A DNA stretch of 31,545 nt from Bigelowiella natans CCMP2755 (taxonomy: Eukaryota; Cercozoa; Chlorarachniophyceae), in contig ADNK01000728.1 in NCBI GenBank assembly GCA_000320545.1, forward strand, positions 1 to 31,545. The letters are read 5' to 3'. Below are positions 21,344 through 30,604 of the stretch, one piece after another. The translations under genes were made by a program, and so were the position numbers. Every line of letters starts with the position of its first letter. Position 1 is the first letter of the stretch. The notes under the pieces were generated by a model that was not told the DNA's origin, did not search any database, and was given only the letters and a program-made list of their open reading frames with translations.

Positions 21344-21629
21344 AGGATTTTCATTACTCTGCCAACATTGTAGCCTTGTTTCTGCAAAGGTTCCAGAATT
21401 TTTCTCTGGATGTTGCCCATTTGATCGGAATGTTTGCTCTAGCATATTTACATAATATCCAGTTTATGAACACTTTTGTGTTAATAGCATGCCGCTCGCA
21501 TACAACATTTTGTCAGGCTGCGAATCGATTTAGCCATCAAAATAGCAATGACGAATCATTCTTGCTATTCCATTCCTCTACCTCTTCCTCGATGATAACA
21601 TCCAACTCAGAGATCATACGGCTCGTCAT
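16007..21629 (-). CDS. RhoGEF with DH-PH-FYVE-DH domains
   Basis: Sixteen exons on the minus strand: 21629-21582, 21438-21358, 21219-21142, 21059-20980, 20795-20714, 20378-20270, 20164-20125, 19920-19696, 19580-19332, 19072-18936, 18740-18022, 17884-17839, 17644-17404, 17163-17103, 16845-16141 and 16039-16007 (stop TGA). All are GT-AG, all fifteen junctions agree in phase, and they total 977 residues. Domains: DH1, residues 1-185 (SRMISELDVIIEEE, NLLIKLPLNRMLMHQ); PH, about 190-325 (HMETLGSLV, NVKFLLFNDVLMYGW, DRHMWFAKMEQLI); FYVE-type finger from 336 (CAVC, CYKC, CASC), last Cys pair CSKC near 484; DH2, about 555-730 (GLLRAEQDYVALML, LSIPKRRLEQYKAAAKGML, YLQEALDCMEDVLGNL). The tail to 977 is Ser/Thr/Asp-rich and looks disordered. 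DH domains load GTP on Rho-family GTPases; FYVE and PH bind phosphoinositides. The core order resembles FGD proteins, but a second DH stands where FGD has its second PH. The start is the first ATG after an in-frame stop; a 5' exon near 21840-22016 is possible. Confidence 0.88.
16858..16908. repeat. GA-rich tract, pyrimidine tract in the minus-strand transcript
   Basis: GGGAGAGAGG and GA repeats on the + strand. On the minus strand it lies just before the acceptor of RhoGEF exon 15 and so acts as its pyrimidine tract. Confidence 0.8.
17187..17228. repeat. (GCAC)n microsatellite
   Basis: About nine GCAC units in the RhoGEF intron between exons 13 and 14. Confidence 0.9.
17888..17962. repeat. 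(CA)n, AAAT units and (AT)n
   Basis: Compound array in the RhoGEF intron between exons 11 and 12, just 5' (minus strand) of the exon 12 acceptor. Confidence 0.9.
19638..19675. repeat. Poly-G/C-rich homopolymer run
   Basis: A run of G9-10, GCGCGC, then G14 or so on the + strand, inside the RhoGEF intron between exons 8 and 9. Possible quadruplex former on the + strand; error-prone for sequencing. Confidence 0.85.
20047..20106. repeat. (CA)n-(GA)n tract
   Basis: Intronic in the RhoGEF gene between exons 7 and 8. Confidence 0.85.
20538..20580. repeat. (TTC)n microsatellite
   Basis: TTC repeat in the RhoGEF intron between exons 5 and 6. On the transcript strand it would code for poly-Glu, but phase and family register place it in the intron. 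Confidence 0.85.
20918..20971. repeat. (GACA)n-(GA)n tract
   Basis: Starts right beyond the donor of RhoGEF exon 4 in transcript direction; CT repeats on the transcript. Confidence 0.9.
21302..21338. repeat. (GA)n microsatellite
   Basis: About eighteen GA units in RhoGEF intron 2 (CT on the transcript). Confidence 0.95.
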
Positions 21630-22213
21630 ACTGGCCTCCTTTCCGCCTCAGATCCCCTCCCTCAGCAAAAACTCGTCTGCACGTTTACTTCCATCAAATG
21701 TTCGTCGGGGGCAGGCGTTGTGCGTTCGGCGTAGGAAGAAAAGCATGCGATTTATCCATCGCGACAACATAAAAAACTACAAATTCTAGAATTCGCAAGC
21801 AGCCTCGCTCGACTGATGATGCACGTGTGAAAATGCCACATTGCAGCTACCTCCGAGCGACGTTGAGGAATGCTGATAACTGCTGGTTTGTCGCAGGCGG
21901 GAAAGGCCCTGTAAAGAGCGAGTCGTAGGCGGAAACGCTCGGATGCGGGTATCTCTGCGGATTTGGAAAAATTTAATGTCGTAGTTGAAAACCAGAAGAT
22001 AGATTTCACAGGCAATCTACTCTTCCTGGACCCCTTCAAAATTCGAGTCACTTGGCAGCCATCCCCCCCTGCTTCAATTATTTTCTGCTTCTGGGCTGGA
22101 TTCCTGCACAGGTATGTGACCCAGTTTGCTTGAAAAGCCACTAGAATTATCTGCCAAAATTTAAGAATGGAGGAGGATGAAAAGTGATTGATGCATCCTC
22201 CAGGAAATAAAGG
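21630..22213. promoter_or_regulatory. Shared upstream region of the divergent RhoGEF and carrier genes
   Basis: 584 bases separate the two start codons, which point away from each other, so both promoters should lie here. On the minus strand, 22016-21840 is an open stretch (IACEIYLLVFNYD onward) that starts after GAGTAG and ends at a donor-like GGAG|GTAGCT. It may be a 5' exon of the RhoGEF gene, but it does not join exon 1 in phase. No TATA-type element is clear. Confidence 0.4.
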
Positions 22214-23630
22214 ATGGCAAGCTCGGTTCCTGCAGACCTGCGGGTGGCGATAGAAGGAACGAGTGGTGGGATTGGAAATGCAATTGGCTTGCTCGGCACA
22301 TATCCGCTGACTGTTATCAAAACTCGACTGCAGTCACAAAGAAAAAAACGCCATAAACGGAAACCCATTCCCAAAAATGAGAAAACTGGGGGTAACAAGG
22401 ATTCAGTTGATGAACACGATCTGAGGAAAGATAGAGATTTCAAAAGTGCCGATTTGGATATCTCTGAGGATGAACCAGAAGGAATGATATATGAGGGGCC
22501 TCTTGACTGTATTCGAAAAGTAGGTTTTACCTATACTACCCATGAATTATTGCCCATTGTGTTCGATTTTCATCTAAGAATCCATTTTCAAAGGTAATTG
22601 CCAATGAAGGCCTAGGAAGCATGTATACTGGCGTTGCACTGAAGGTTTGCGAAACCTACATGTGGAATTCAACCTTCTATGCTTTTTTCTCGTTCCTAAA
22701 GCCACATATCAAGAATCATCTCGACGGTCCCTTCTCCGACATAGCACATGGCATGATTGCTGGTAATATCAAGATTTACCAATATTTGAAATGGACTCGA
22801 AATATAGATTTTACGCATAATAAGTACGTGGATATGTCAAGTTTCTTTACTTTACCCGAACGAACAAAGATAAATTTGCACTCACAACGATACAGGAATT
22901 GGAACACAGCTGGTGCTCTTTCCGCTTGTGGGAATAAACACTGCGCTCATAACCAAGCGGCAGCTTCGCGGCGGAAGAACGACAAGGTTGGCTTCATGTA
23001 GAAACTTCGGAAGAAATGCTAAAAACTCCCATTCAAAACTAATTTTCCCTAACAGATGAACATATCCTTACCACTTCTCAGTCACCAGGTTCTTCGGGTG
23101 CTCTCCAGTGGGTGAGAGAGTATATAAATGTAACTCGTGATATCTACCGCGAAGGGGGCGGCATTTCTGCGTTTTGGAAAGGTATATCTGCGGGTCTAAT
23201 GCTCACGATCAATCCTGGAATCCTGACATTGATCCGCAAGCACCTCACCCGTATGGTGTCCGAATATCGGGGAAGGGGCGCCACAGCTACCGATGATTTC
23301 TGGATCGGTTTTGCCTCAAAACTCATGGCTTCCACTATCACATACCCTCTGGTGGTAGCACGCTCGCAGATCGTCACGTCGCAGGATTCTATGCCCCATA
23401 GTGGGGTGGGAATCCATGCCATACTGAGGGGTATTTGTATGGTCTTTGAAACCATCCAGAGAGTGATAAATGACTATGGGGGATGGCAAGGTCTTTATGC
23501 AGGTGTGGCGCCACATTTATGTCAAGCAGCCCTGAAGGAGGCGATAGCAAATACTATACGTCGGCGATTGTCCCTAATTTTATTCGCCTACTACAGCCAT
23601 CGTTACAGCAAGTTAAGCAGAGCGGGGTAG
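22214..23630 (+). CDS. SLC25 carrier, peroxisomal adenine nucleotide transporter-like (PMP34/PMP47/ANT1)
   Basis: Exons 22214-22519, 22594-22762, 22896-22986 and 23117-23630 (stop TAG), 359 residues. Phases agree at all junctions (0, 1, 2). Three carrier repeats are visible. Repeat 1 is GNAIGLLGTYPLTVIKTRLQ (21-40) followed by a charged Lys/Asp-rich loop. Repeat 2 is IAHGMIAG|GIGTQLVLFPLV with PLVGINTALITK. Repeat 3 is FASKLMASTITYPLVVARSQ. Between 2 and 3 is FWKGISAGLMLTINPGI, and near the end GLYAGVAPHLCQAALKEAI. The PLxxxNTxL second motif, the NPxI block and the TYPLxxA(R/K) third motif are those of peroxisomal carriers exchanging ATP, AMP or CoA-type substrates, rather than mitochondrial ADP/ATP carriers. 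The start follows GGATGGCAAG with a typical short lead-in. The last acceptor (GGTGAG|A at 23116) was chosen by phase; an upstream alternative at 23056 is out of phase. Confidence 0.9.
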
Positions 23631-24829
23631 CCGCTTCTACACTGAGCAAACGACATAGCCCAATCTTTGACACAAGTTCACTCTCCATTCAAAATATTCG
23701 CAAATTGGTTCAACTCCCTTTGCATTTGTTTTGAGATACTCCCAATTGATGAGGAGTAAATAATAGATGGTTATAGCATGTCTGTTGGCATATGCTGCAC
23801 GCAGCGATCGCGATGGTCCGCAACGCAGAGCTATACGTTTACGGTAGCATGCGAATCAGCACGACACGTCGTCGAATTCGCATCGTCGATAGTGCAAGCA
23901 TTTTTTTGCACATCGATCAGTGCATCGACATGTAAGTGCACCAGTGCATTTAATTTCATGTGCGATGCAATGCTTGCGATGTGTTTGGCAGCAAGCTCTG
24001 TGCTCGTCAGCATCATATAACTGGCATTGAACATCTCTGAATAAAGCACGCCACTTCCATTTGCAGTGTCATTTCATTTGCGATGATGATTGCGCTCGGA
24101 GCTCGTCACCGTGCATGCACTTTGTTGGCGCAACGCCAAGACTACCGCAATTAGGCAGCACGTTGTCTAGTTGCACTAGCTAGCTAGTGCATGTGCGCGC
24201 CGCATCGCAAGCTAGCCATCATTGTAGCATGATCACAAGGATGGTAATGAACCATCTAGCCATGTTCACCATGTATGTGTGGCTGCAATTACAGATCATC
24301 CGCCAAGTGATGAGCTACGTGACATGATCGATGCCACCGCCAGCAATGCAACTTCGCCGCGCGAGCGCGTGTTGTGCGATGTGCCTGGGTTGGTTGCGCA
24401 TCACTGCGCGTTCAGTCAATTCACATTCCATTGGAAGACACGAGGTGGAACCTTCCATGCTCTAGCTAGCTAGCCGCGCCAGATTTGTGGGCAGAGCAAC
24501 AACACGTGTGGGCAATTGCACAAAGGGAAAATGGGCGTGGCATTGTTGGCACTGCCAATTGGACCCACCCTACTTTTTTTGCGCAAGAAATCGGCAGCGC
24601 ACTTGCCTCTGTGCATGCATGAACCTGATTTGATTTGTTGTTTAGTCACTCATGCCATCACACTCGATTGCATGTCTATCATCTCGCCCTACTGCCATGA
24701 CCAACTGTTGCATGGGAGGCTTCAGGCACCTGCTCCCATTCTCATGAATTGAGGTACGACTATAGGAAGGAAAAGTCAGATATTTCATGGTGTTTGAATA
24801 ATATGATATTTTCCCAAATTCAGATATCG
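23631..24829. other. Spacer island rich in CATG/GCTAGC palindromes
   Basis: From about 23760 to 24740 the sequence is rich in TGCA, CATG and GCTAGC and has almost no microsatellites, unlike its surroundings. A perfect 20-base palindrome lies at 24172-24191 and a CTAGCTAGCTAG run near 24463-24474. A 64-codon frame at 24279-24473 (MAAITDHPPSDELRDMIDA) has no recognised relative. No gene is called. Confidence 0.55.
24172..24191. repeat. Perfect 20-base palindrome
   Basis: TGCACTAGCTAGCTAGTGCA is identical to its own reverse complement. It could be a dimeric binding site, a cruciform or the end of a decayed element. Confidence 0.9.
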
Positions 24830-25522
24830 ATGAGTCAGCCCACTCCTTGGATCTCAAGTACATGTTCAGATATTTTATGCCTAAATAATGACCCAAAAGA
24901 TGGATTTGCTGAAGGAATCGACCCCACTATTTCCCACATATTTGACGTGAGTCTGCATCCTGGCTGGTTGTTCAGAATCCTCCCCTGCATCTAAGTGCTA
25001 GCCCCAGGATTGGATTGTGCGAATCTGCAATAGACTTAAAATGCATGAACTTTCCAGTATCGACTGGATTTCGTGACACCTCTTGATATTGCCAATCCCT
25101 TAGGCTTCCTCAGAGCTCTACGGCGCTTCCGATCGATATTTAAGAAGAGAGCGAAGAGTTTGTCGATGACGAACTCAGCTAAATCAAGGTGGTGCTGATT
25201 TTATGCAGTCTATAAAACATTTCGACTGTGCAAGCGTTAAAAAAGTTATCCTTCCGGTCAGGGTCATATACAAGGGGATTTACGCAGGGCGTATCCCTCG
25301 AAGACTTGAGGGAAGAGGCCAGAAAACTTTGCTGAGGAGGTGATGATGAAAATACATAAATACCAAAACCGATTCATTTATTCGGTGCCAATAGCAACTC
25401 TAAACGAGTGTTCATTCTCTCAGAGGGACTGGAATCAATTTCACACACCTCGCATGTCTTGCTGGCGTCAGTCGCAGAAGTAGGTGAGGCGGGGGCGATC
25501 TGGCGGTGGAGGGGAGAGGGGG

Positions 25523-25596
<74 letters not shown>

Positions 25597-26403
25597 CGGA
25601 TATATCGTGCTAGTTTTCCGTTCAATGTGCTTAAATTGTGCAGTTTTTACTGCGATTCAACTATCTCATTATTAATCTTCTACAAGGTAAGCCCTGGGGT
25701 GCCTGAATTCAGGTAGAATTTCGTTTCTCCCTGTGCAAGGCTTTTCAGCATATCACCCCTTGTTTCCCCTGAGCAACCTATATTCCATATTTAACTTACG
25801 TTCCTACGCCAATCAGCGAGAAAGAAAGGGTTCACTTGGGCGAAGAGTTGTCCGATGTTTTAATGTAGAAATGACTAATCCTAACGCTCGCGAAACACGT
25901 TTTTAAGAATGTGGTTTGTTAAATTTGAACAGCTACCTTGTCCGTCTGGCTGATAGATGTCAAATAGGTTTGTTTTATTCAAACATTTTCTGTTATGATA
26001 TATTTATCGGAAGTATGGTTTTAAGACTGATCCTAGCTTTCCCCAGATCTAGCATCTGCTGCTCGTCGGAAAATGGAGCAGAACGCATTGAAGTATCCAG
26101 CTGATAAAGCGGTGATTAGATTTATGAACATCATGTTGATACTGCTCAGAAGGAGAGATACTCATTTTCCTTTACCTAACGCAGAAAGGTAGAAGTGACA
26201 AGTACACAGCGTATGAGGAAAAGGCAGCCTCCAAAGAGAGTAAATCTGGAACAGGGAAGGTAAAATCGGAGACTGAAGGGTTAACAAAAGGAAATCAGGT
26301 CTCCAATAAAAATTCTACCTCGTGGATGAGCTCAGGATCTTTTCTAATTATTTTCGCTGCTATCGCCGTGTACGTTGTCATCTATCTTGCAGTTGGACAT
26401 TAG
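24830..26403 (+). CDS. Tail-anchored membrane protein of unknown function
   Basis: Likely exons: 24830-24946 (MSQPTPWISSTCSDILC, ends PTISHIFD), 25058-25188 (YRLDFVTPLDIANPLGFLRA, basic RRFRSIFKKRAK), 25262-25339 (VIYKGIYAGRIPRRLEG), about 25424-25479, 25644-25686 (FLLRFNYLIINLLQ), 26047-26111 (DLASAARRKMEQNALKYPAD) and 26185-26403 (stop TAG). Junctions 1-2, 2-3, 5-6 and 6-7 agree in phase. The link through exon 4 does not close, so one exon or splice site there is wrong. The last exon has a Lys/Ser-rich linker and then one membrane helix, GSFLIIFAAIAVYVVIYLAV, ending two residues before the stop: a C-terminal tail anchor, typical of ER, mitochondrial or peroxisomal outer-face proteins. I do not recognise the family. 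The ATG at 24830 may not be the true start. Confidence 0.55.
25526..25594. repeat. (AT)n microsatellite, longest in the window
   Basis: About 34 uninterrupted AT units in an intron of the tail-anchored protein gene. Confidence 0.95.
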
Positions 26404-26828
26404 TATCGTTTGGGGTGAAATAGGTGCACGGTGTGTGCGTACACAGTACATGTGTATGCCATATTCACACATAAATAAGCAGCACATTCATCTTTGTTAT
26501 TTTGGTTATGAAAGTACATGATAGCATGGTGTGCGTTATGTTACGTCGGTTCCTGCGTCCACCGTGTGCTCCACATGAAGGATAACATAACAACTGCAGT
26601 TACAAGAGTCAAACGCTGATTTGCCGTTCACATGCGCGCCCGCGCTAACAATTGGTCCGTATATCCGACGCAGCACCTAGCGCGAATGATTGTAGACGAC
26701 TGATGTCATGCTAGCATGCATGCAAATACACACATGTACATGCATACCTAGATGCCACATGTGCACACATGCACATGCATGATGATATTGCTTTGTCTGT
26801 CATGGGCAATGCAACGTGATGTGTGCAA

Positions 26829-26843
26829 TGTGTGTGTGTGTGT

Positions 26844-26884
<41 letters not shown>
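26829..26884. repeat. (GT)n microsatellite
   Basis: About 27 GT units with one ATGT interruption. Confidence 0.95.
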
Positions 26885-26885
<1 letters not shown>

Positions 26886-27103
26886 CATTACTGTCTTTCG
26901 CACACTGCAGTGTGTAGTGTCTTGCGACATTTTGGAAAAGTAGTTCATCATCATGATCATTGTTCATTCTTCTGTGTCAATTGTCTCAAATGTGCGAATA
27001 CGATTTTTGGAATGGCTAGATGCCAACATGTGTGTGTGCGGGCATTCACTTTTGCATGTGATGATGATGATGATTGCTTGCACTCACATGGGACATGAAT
27101 CAT

Positions 27104-27123
27104 CATGCTAGCTTGCTAGCATG
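27104..27123. repeat. Inverted repeat with 2-base loop
   Basis: Two perfect 9-base arms (CATGCTAGC and its complement) around TT. The arm is the same word that makes up the 13-base repeat found elsewhere in the spacers. Confidence 0.9.
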
Positions 27124-28139
27124 ACATGCACGTTGCATCCATTCATGTGCATGCGATGCATGCTTCTGTCTAGCTGTGTGTGTCAGTGCCACAGTCGATA
27201 GTCAACCTAGCCGCACGCACATCATTGTCATTCCAGGTGATCATGTGATGGACACTGATCACTTTGTCCGCTCGATCACGACAAGGCGGGATCGGCCATT
27301 GGGCGTGGAAGACGATTCATTCCCCTTGGAATTCACTGCTGTGCTGTCCCACGATGGACACGTCATCAATGCACATCAGTGCTGGAGTGGTTCATTGAGC
27401 ACACAACAAGAGAACACGTCTAGACCTGCGTGCACTGGACTGCGTGCGATGCACAAGTCATCGTTCGTGTGCACATTCCTGGGTCGATGCGCACGTGTTG
27501 GCTGGACCTGTCTCATTGATCTGTTCGCTTCAGCTAGTTACCATCACACGCAGCTGACTGCTGTGTGGTCAGCGGCGCTCAGCTGCTTCACGTGCACGCT
27601 CAAACTGGCAAAGACAGCTCTGGAGCTAGCTAGCTAGAGAGCGACAACACGCACACCTGAACACTTCACGTCACTGCAACGAATCGATCGCTACGTCTAA
27701 CCGTGGCGCTGCTGGTCTTCGGGCTGTGACATGCATTGTCAATGTGCTGTGTTCACGGCACAGAAGAGCAATGATGAATGACGACGAGTCAAACGAAGTC
27801 ACCTCACAATCAGCACCAGGCTAGCAGGCCGAAACCAGGGCCCTCGGATCTTACGACAATTCCAACAGCATGTCGTCTGATAAGAATTCATTGTGTTTTC
27901 ATGTGTTTTCATGGCATTGAGCTCGCTAGCATGTTCAGAGGGCTAACTGTTGTCCAAATCTCAATCTTGCCCACCCCTACCTGGCCTTGGACTGGGTTCG
28001 GACCGGGCCTACTCAAGCAAGCAGCATCCAGAGTGGCAACAACTGCCACCCAGAACCAGCCCCACCTTTTTATAGAGGCAATAAGCGGGGTTTTGAATAG
28101 CGCATAACGAGTGGAAGAGGCTGAACATACTCCCCAACC

Positions 28140-28707
28140 ATGGGCATTCCCAAGTTTTACAGGTATGGCTCCGGATCATTTGCTCTTCTGTTCTATTTGC
28201 CCCGGCGTGAGTTTACTGTTCTTTGGCGTTGTCTCCCCACCGCAAACACAGATGGCTCAGTGAGAGATACCCGCTCATCAACCAAGTGGTGAAAGGCAAC
28301 CTTAGGCCTGAGTTCGACAACCTTTATCTGGGTAGTAGCAAACAAACGTGTAGTGTGTGCTGGTAAATTGTGTGGGAGCAACGTTCATCCGAAATAACCT
28401 GCCTCACCCCGCCCCCCTATTCTCTCTCCATCGTGATATATTTCAGATATGAATGGGATCATTCACATTTGCTCGCATCCACGGTGATGATATCAACGCC
28501 GGCCAAGCACTCGCCCCTCTCCCCCCTCCTGTTTTCCACCGTCCCCCTTCCCCTTATCTGCGCCATCAGAGAAGACTAAACTATCATATGTGGTATAGAG
28601 CATGACATATTTTTCTCCAACAGGGATGGTGTCGATGCAACGAAGGAACAACTAACTGAAGAGGAAATGTACGCCGGGTGAGCAGCATCAACTCAACAGC
28701 ATGCCCC

Positions 28708-28754
<47 letters not shown>

Positions 28755-29029
28755 AGAGCATAAGAGCTATAAGACTCAGGTATATTCAATACATTTTCTT
28801 CAGCATCTTTGAGTATATCGACCGGATATTCCATCTGATTTCCCCAAAGAAATTGCTTTTCATGGCCGTGGACGGGGTAATAATACCATTCAGATACTAT
28901 CGTCAGCAGTACACACAAGTTCATCGAGCGCCTCGTTTCTGTACCAATCAGGTTGCTCCCCGAGCCAAAATGAATCAGCAAAGACAAAGGTTAGAAATAG
29001 ATGGTGCTGCATTCATATTTTGCGCCACG

Positions 29030-29127
<98 letters not shown>

Positions 29128-29198
29128 AAGGAGAGTGGAGAGGTAGGGATAGAGAGAGAGAATAGAGTGGTTGATCACAAATACAGTTTATTAAATAT

Positions 29199-29236
<38 letters not shown>

Positions 29237-29622
29237 CTATGTATTAAGTCCAATATTGTCTTCAACCCATCATCAGACGATTCAAAAGTGCCAAAGAGGC
29301 GGAGGAGGCCATCACGAAGGCGCGGGCGGAAGGAATAAAGGCACTTGCTCGATAATAATTAATGATGACGATGAGATGCCAATGGGATCGCTCACAACTC
29401 CTTCGTCATTTTCTCGTTTTTTAGGTGAGTAAAGGCGATCTGTTCGACTCCAACTGCATTACCCCCGGGACGGAGTTCATGGCGAGATTATGCAAGCATC
29501 TTCGGTATAAGCTACTTGACCGTTAATCATCCTTTGTGCTGCTGCTGCTGGTGGTGGTGGTGGCGGTGTATACATGATGCACTGTCATATTAGACATGGA
29601 TTCGCAACGTGTCTATATACTG

Positions 29623-29661
<39 letters not shown>

Positions 29662-29730
29662 TACACGCACAGGTACACACACACATACACACACGCAAAT
29701 GTAACATTATGTCTTCTATGCGTGGATATG

Positions 29731-29761
<31 letters not shown>

Positions 29762-30497
29762 CCGCCCGCTGGTTTCATTTGACATGCATTCCCGCTCTCA
29801 ACAATTCGCAGGTATTTCGTGCGGAAAAAGATGCAGGAGGATGCTGCTTGGAGGAAGGTCAGGGAAGAACGACGCCGCCCCTCATGGGGATCAAATGCCA
29901 TTTCTCACCACCCATATATCGCCCCAATGATGTCGCTCCTTGCTTGCTTTATACCCGCCAGTATCCAACACAACAGAGTCATTCTCGATGTTCATCTGCC
30001 ACTCACCTGTGAGGGCTTTCCGCTTCCCACCCCCCCTCCTGATTTGCGTTGTGTAGGTGGAAGTGATTCTCTCCGGGCCTGACATTCCAGGGGAGGGAGA
30101 GCACAAGATCATGATGTATATTCGGCGCCTCAAGGTACAAAAACCACAATTTTGCACTGGTGCTGTTGTTGTGTGTAGTGTGTTGTTGTTGTTGTTGTTG
30201 TTGTTATTGCGACGGAATGTATGGATTATTATAATCGGGGCAAACCTAACCAGGCAATGGGGGACTTCGCTCCAAATCTCCGACACTGCATGTATGGTTT
30301 GGACGCCGACCTCATCATGCTGGGCCTGGTAGTAAAACGCGAGACATCAACCCTAACTAACATCCTTTCGCAACCGTCCATCCCACAATCTGTACCGGTG
30401 AAAGAAGCATCCTCACCGTCATCGTCGCCGTCATTGTCATCGTTAAAATTGCTAACACACCTGCCCGGGATCCACTCTTACCAGACAAACACACACA

Positions 30498-30535
<38 letters not shown>

Positions 30536-30564
30536 GCTTCGACTTGTTGGAGATAACACACGTC

Positions 30565-30604
<40 letters not shown>

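Larger units (their letters stand above)
26404..28139. other. Spacer island rich in palindromes, no gene called
   Basis: Contains the 13-base word at 26707-26719, a (GT)n array at 26829-26884, a 20-base inverted repeat at 27104-27123, and an AGCTAGCTAGCTAG run at 27624-27637. A frame of 153 codons (27176-27637, with IIVIPGDHVMDTDHF and FPLEFTAVLSHDGHVINAHQ) is open without splice signals and matches nothing I know. The promoter of the XRN1 gene should lie in the last few hundred bases. Confidence 0.5.

Noticed and set aside
30179-30253. Poly-Val insertion in XRN1 from the GTT repeat
   Set aside because: It is open and in phase with an acceptor at 30178, but that acceptor lacks a pyrimidine tract and adds 25 residues. 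The acceptor at 30253 restores the family spacing, so the repeat is intronic.
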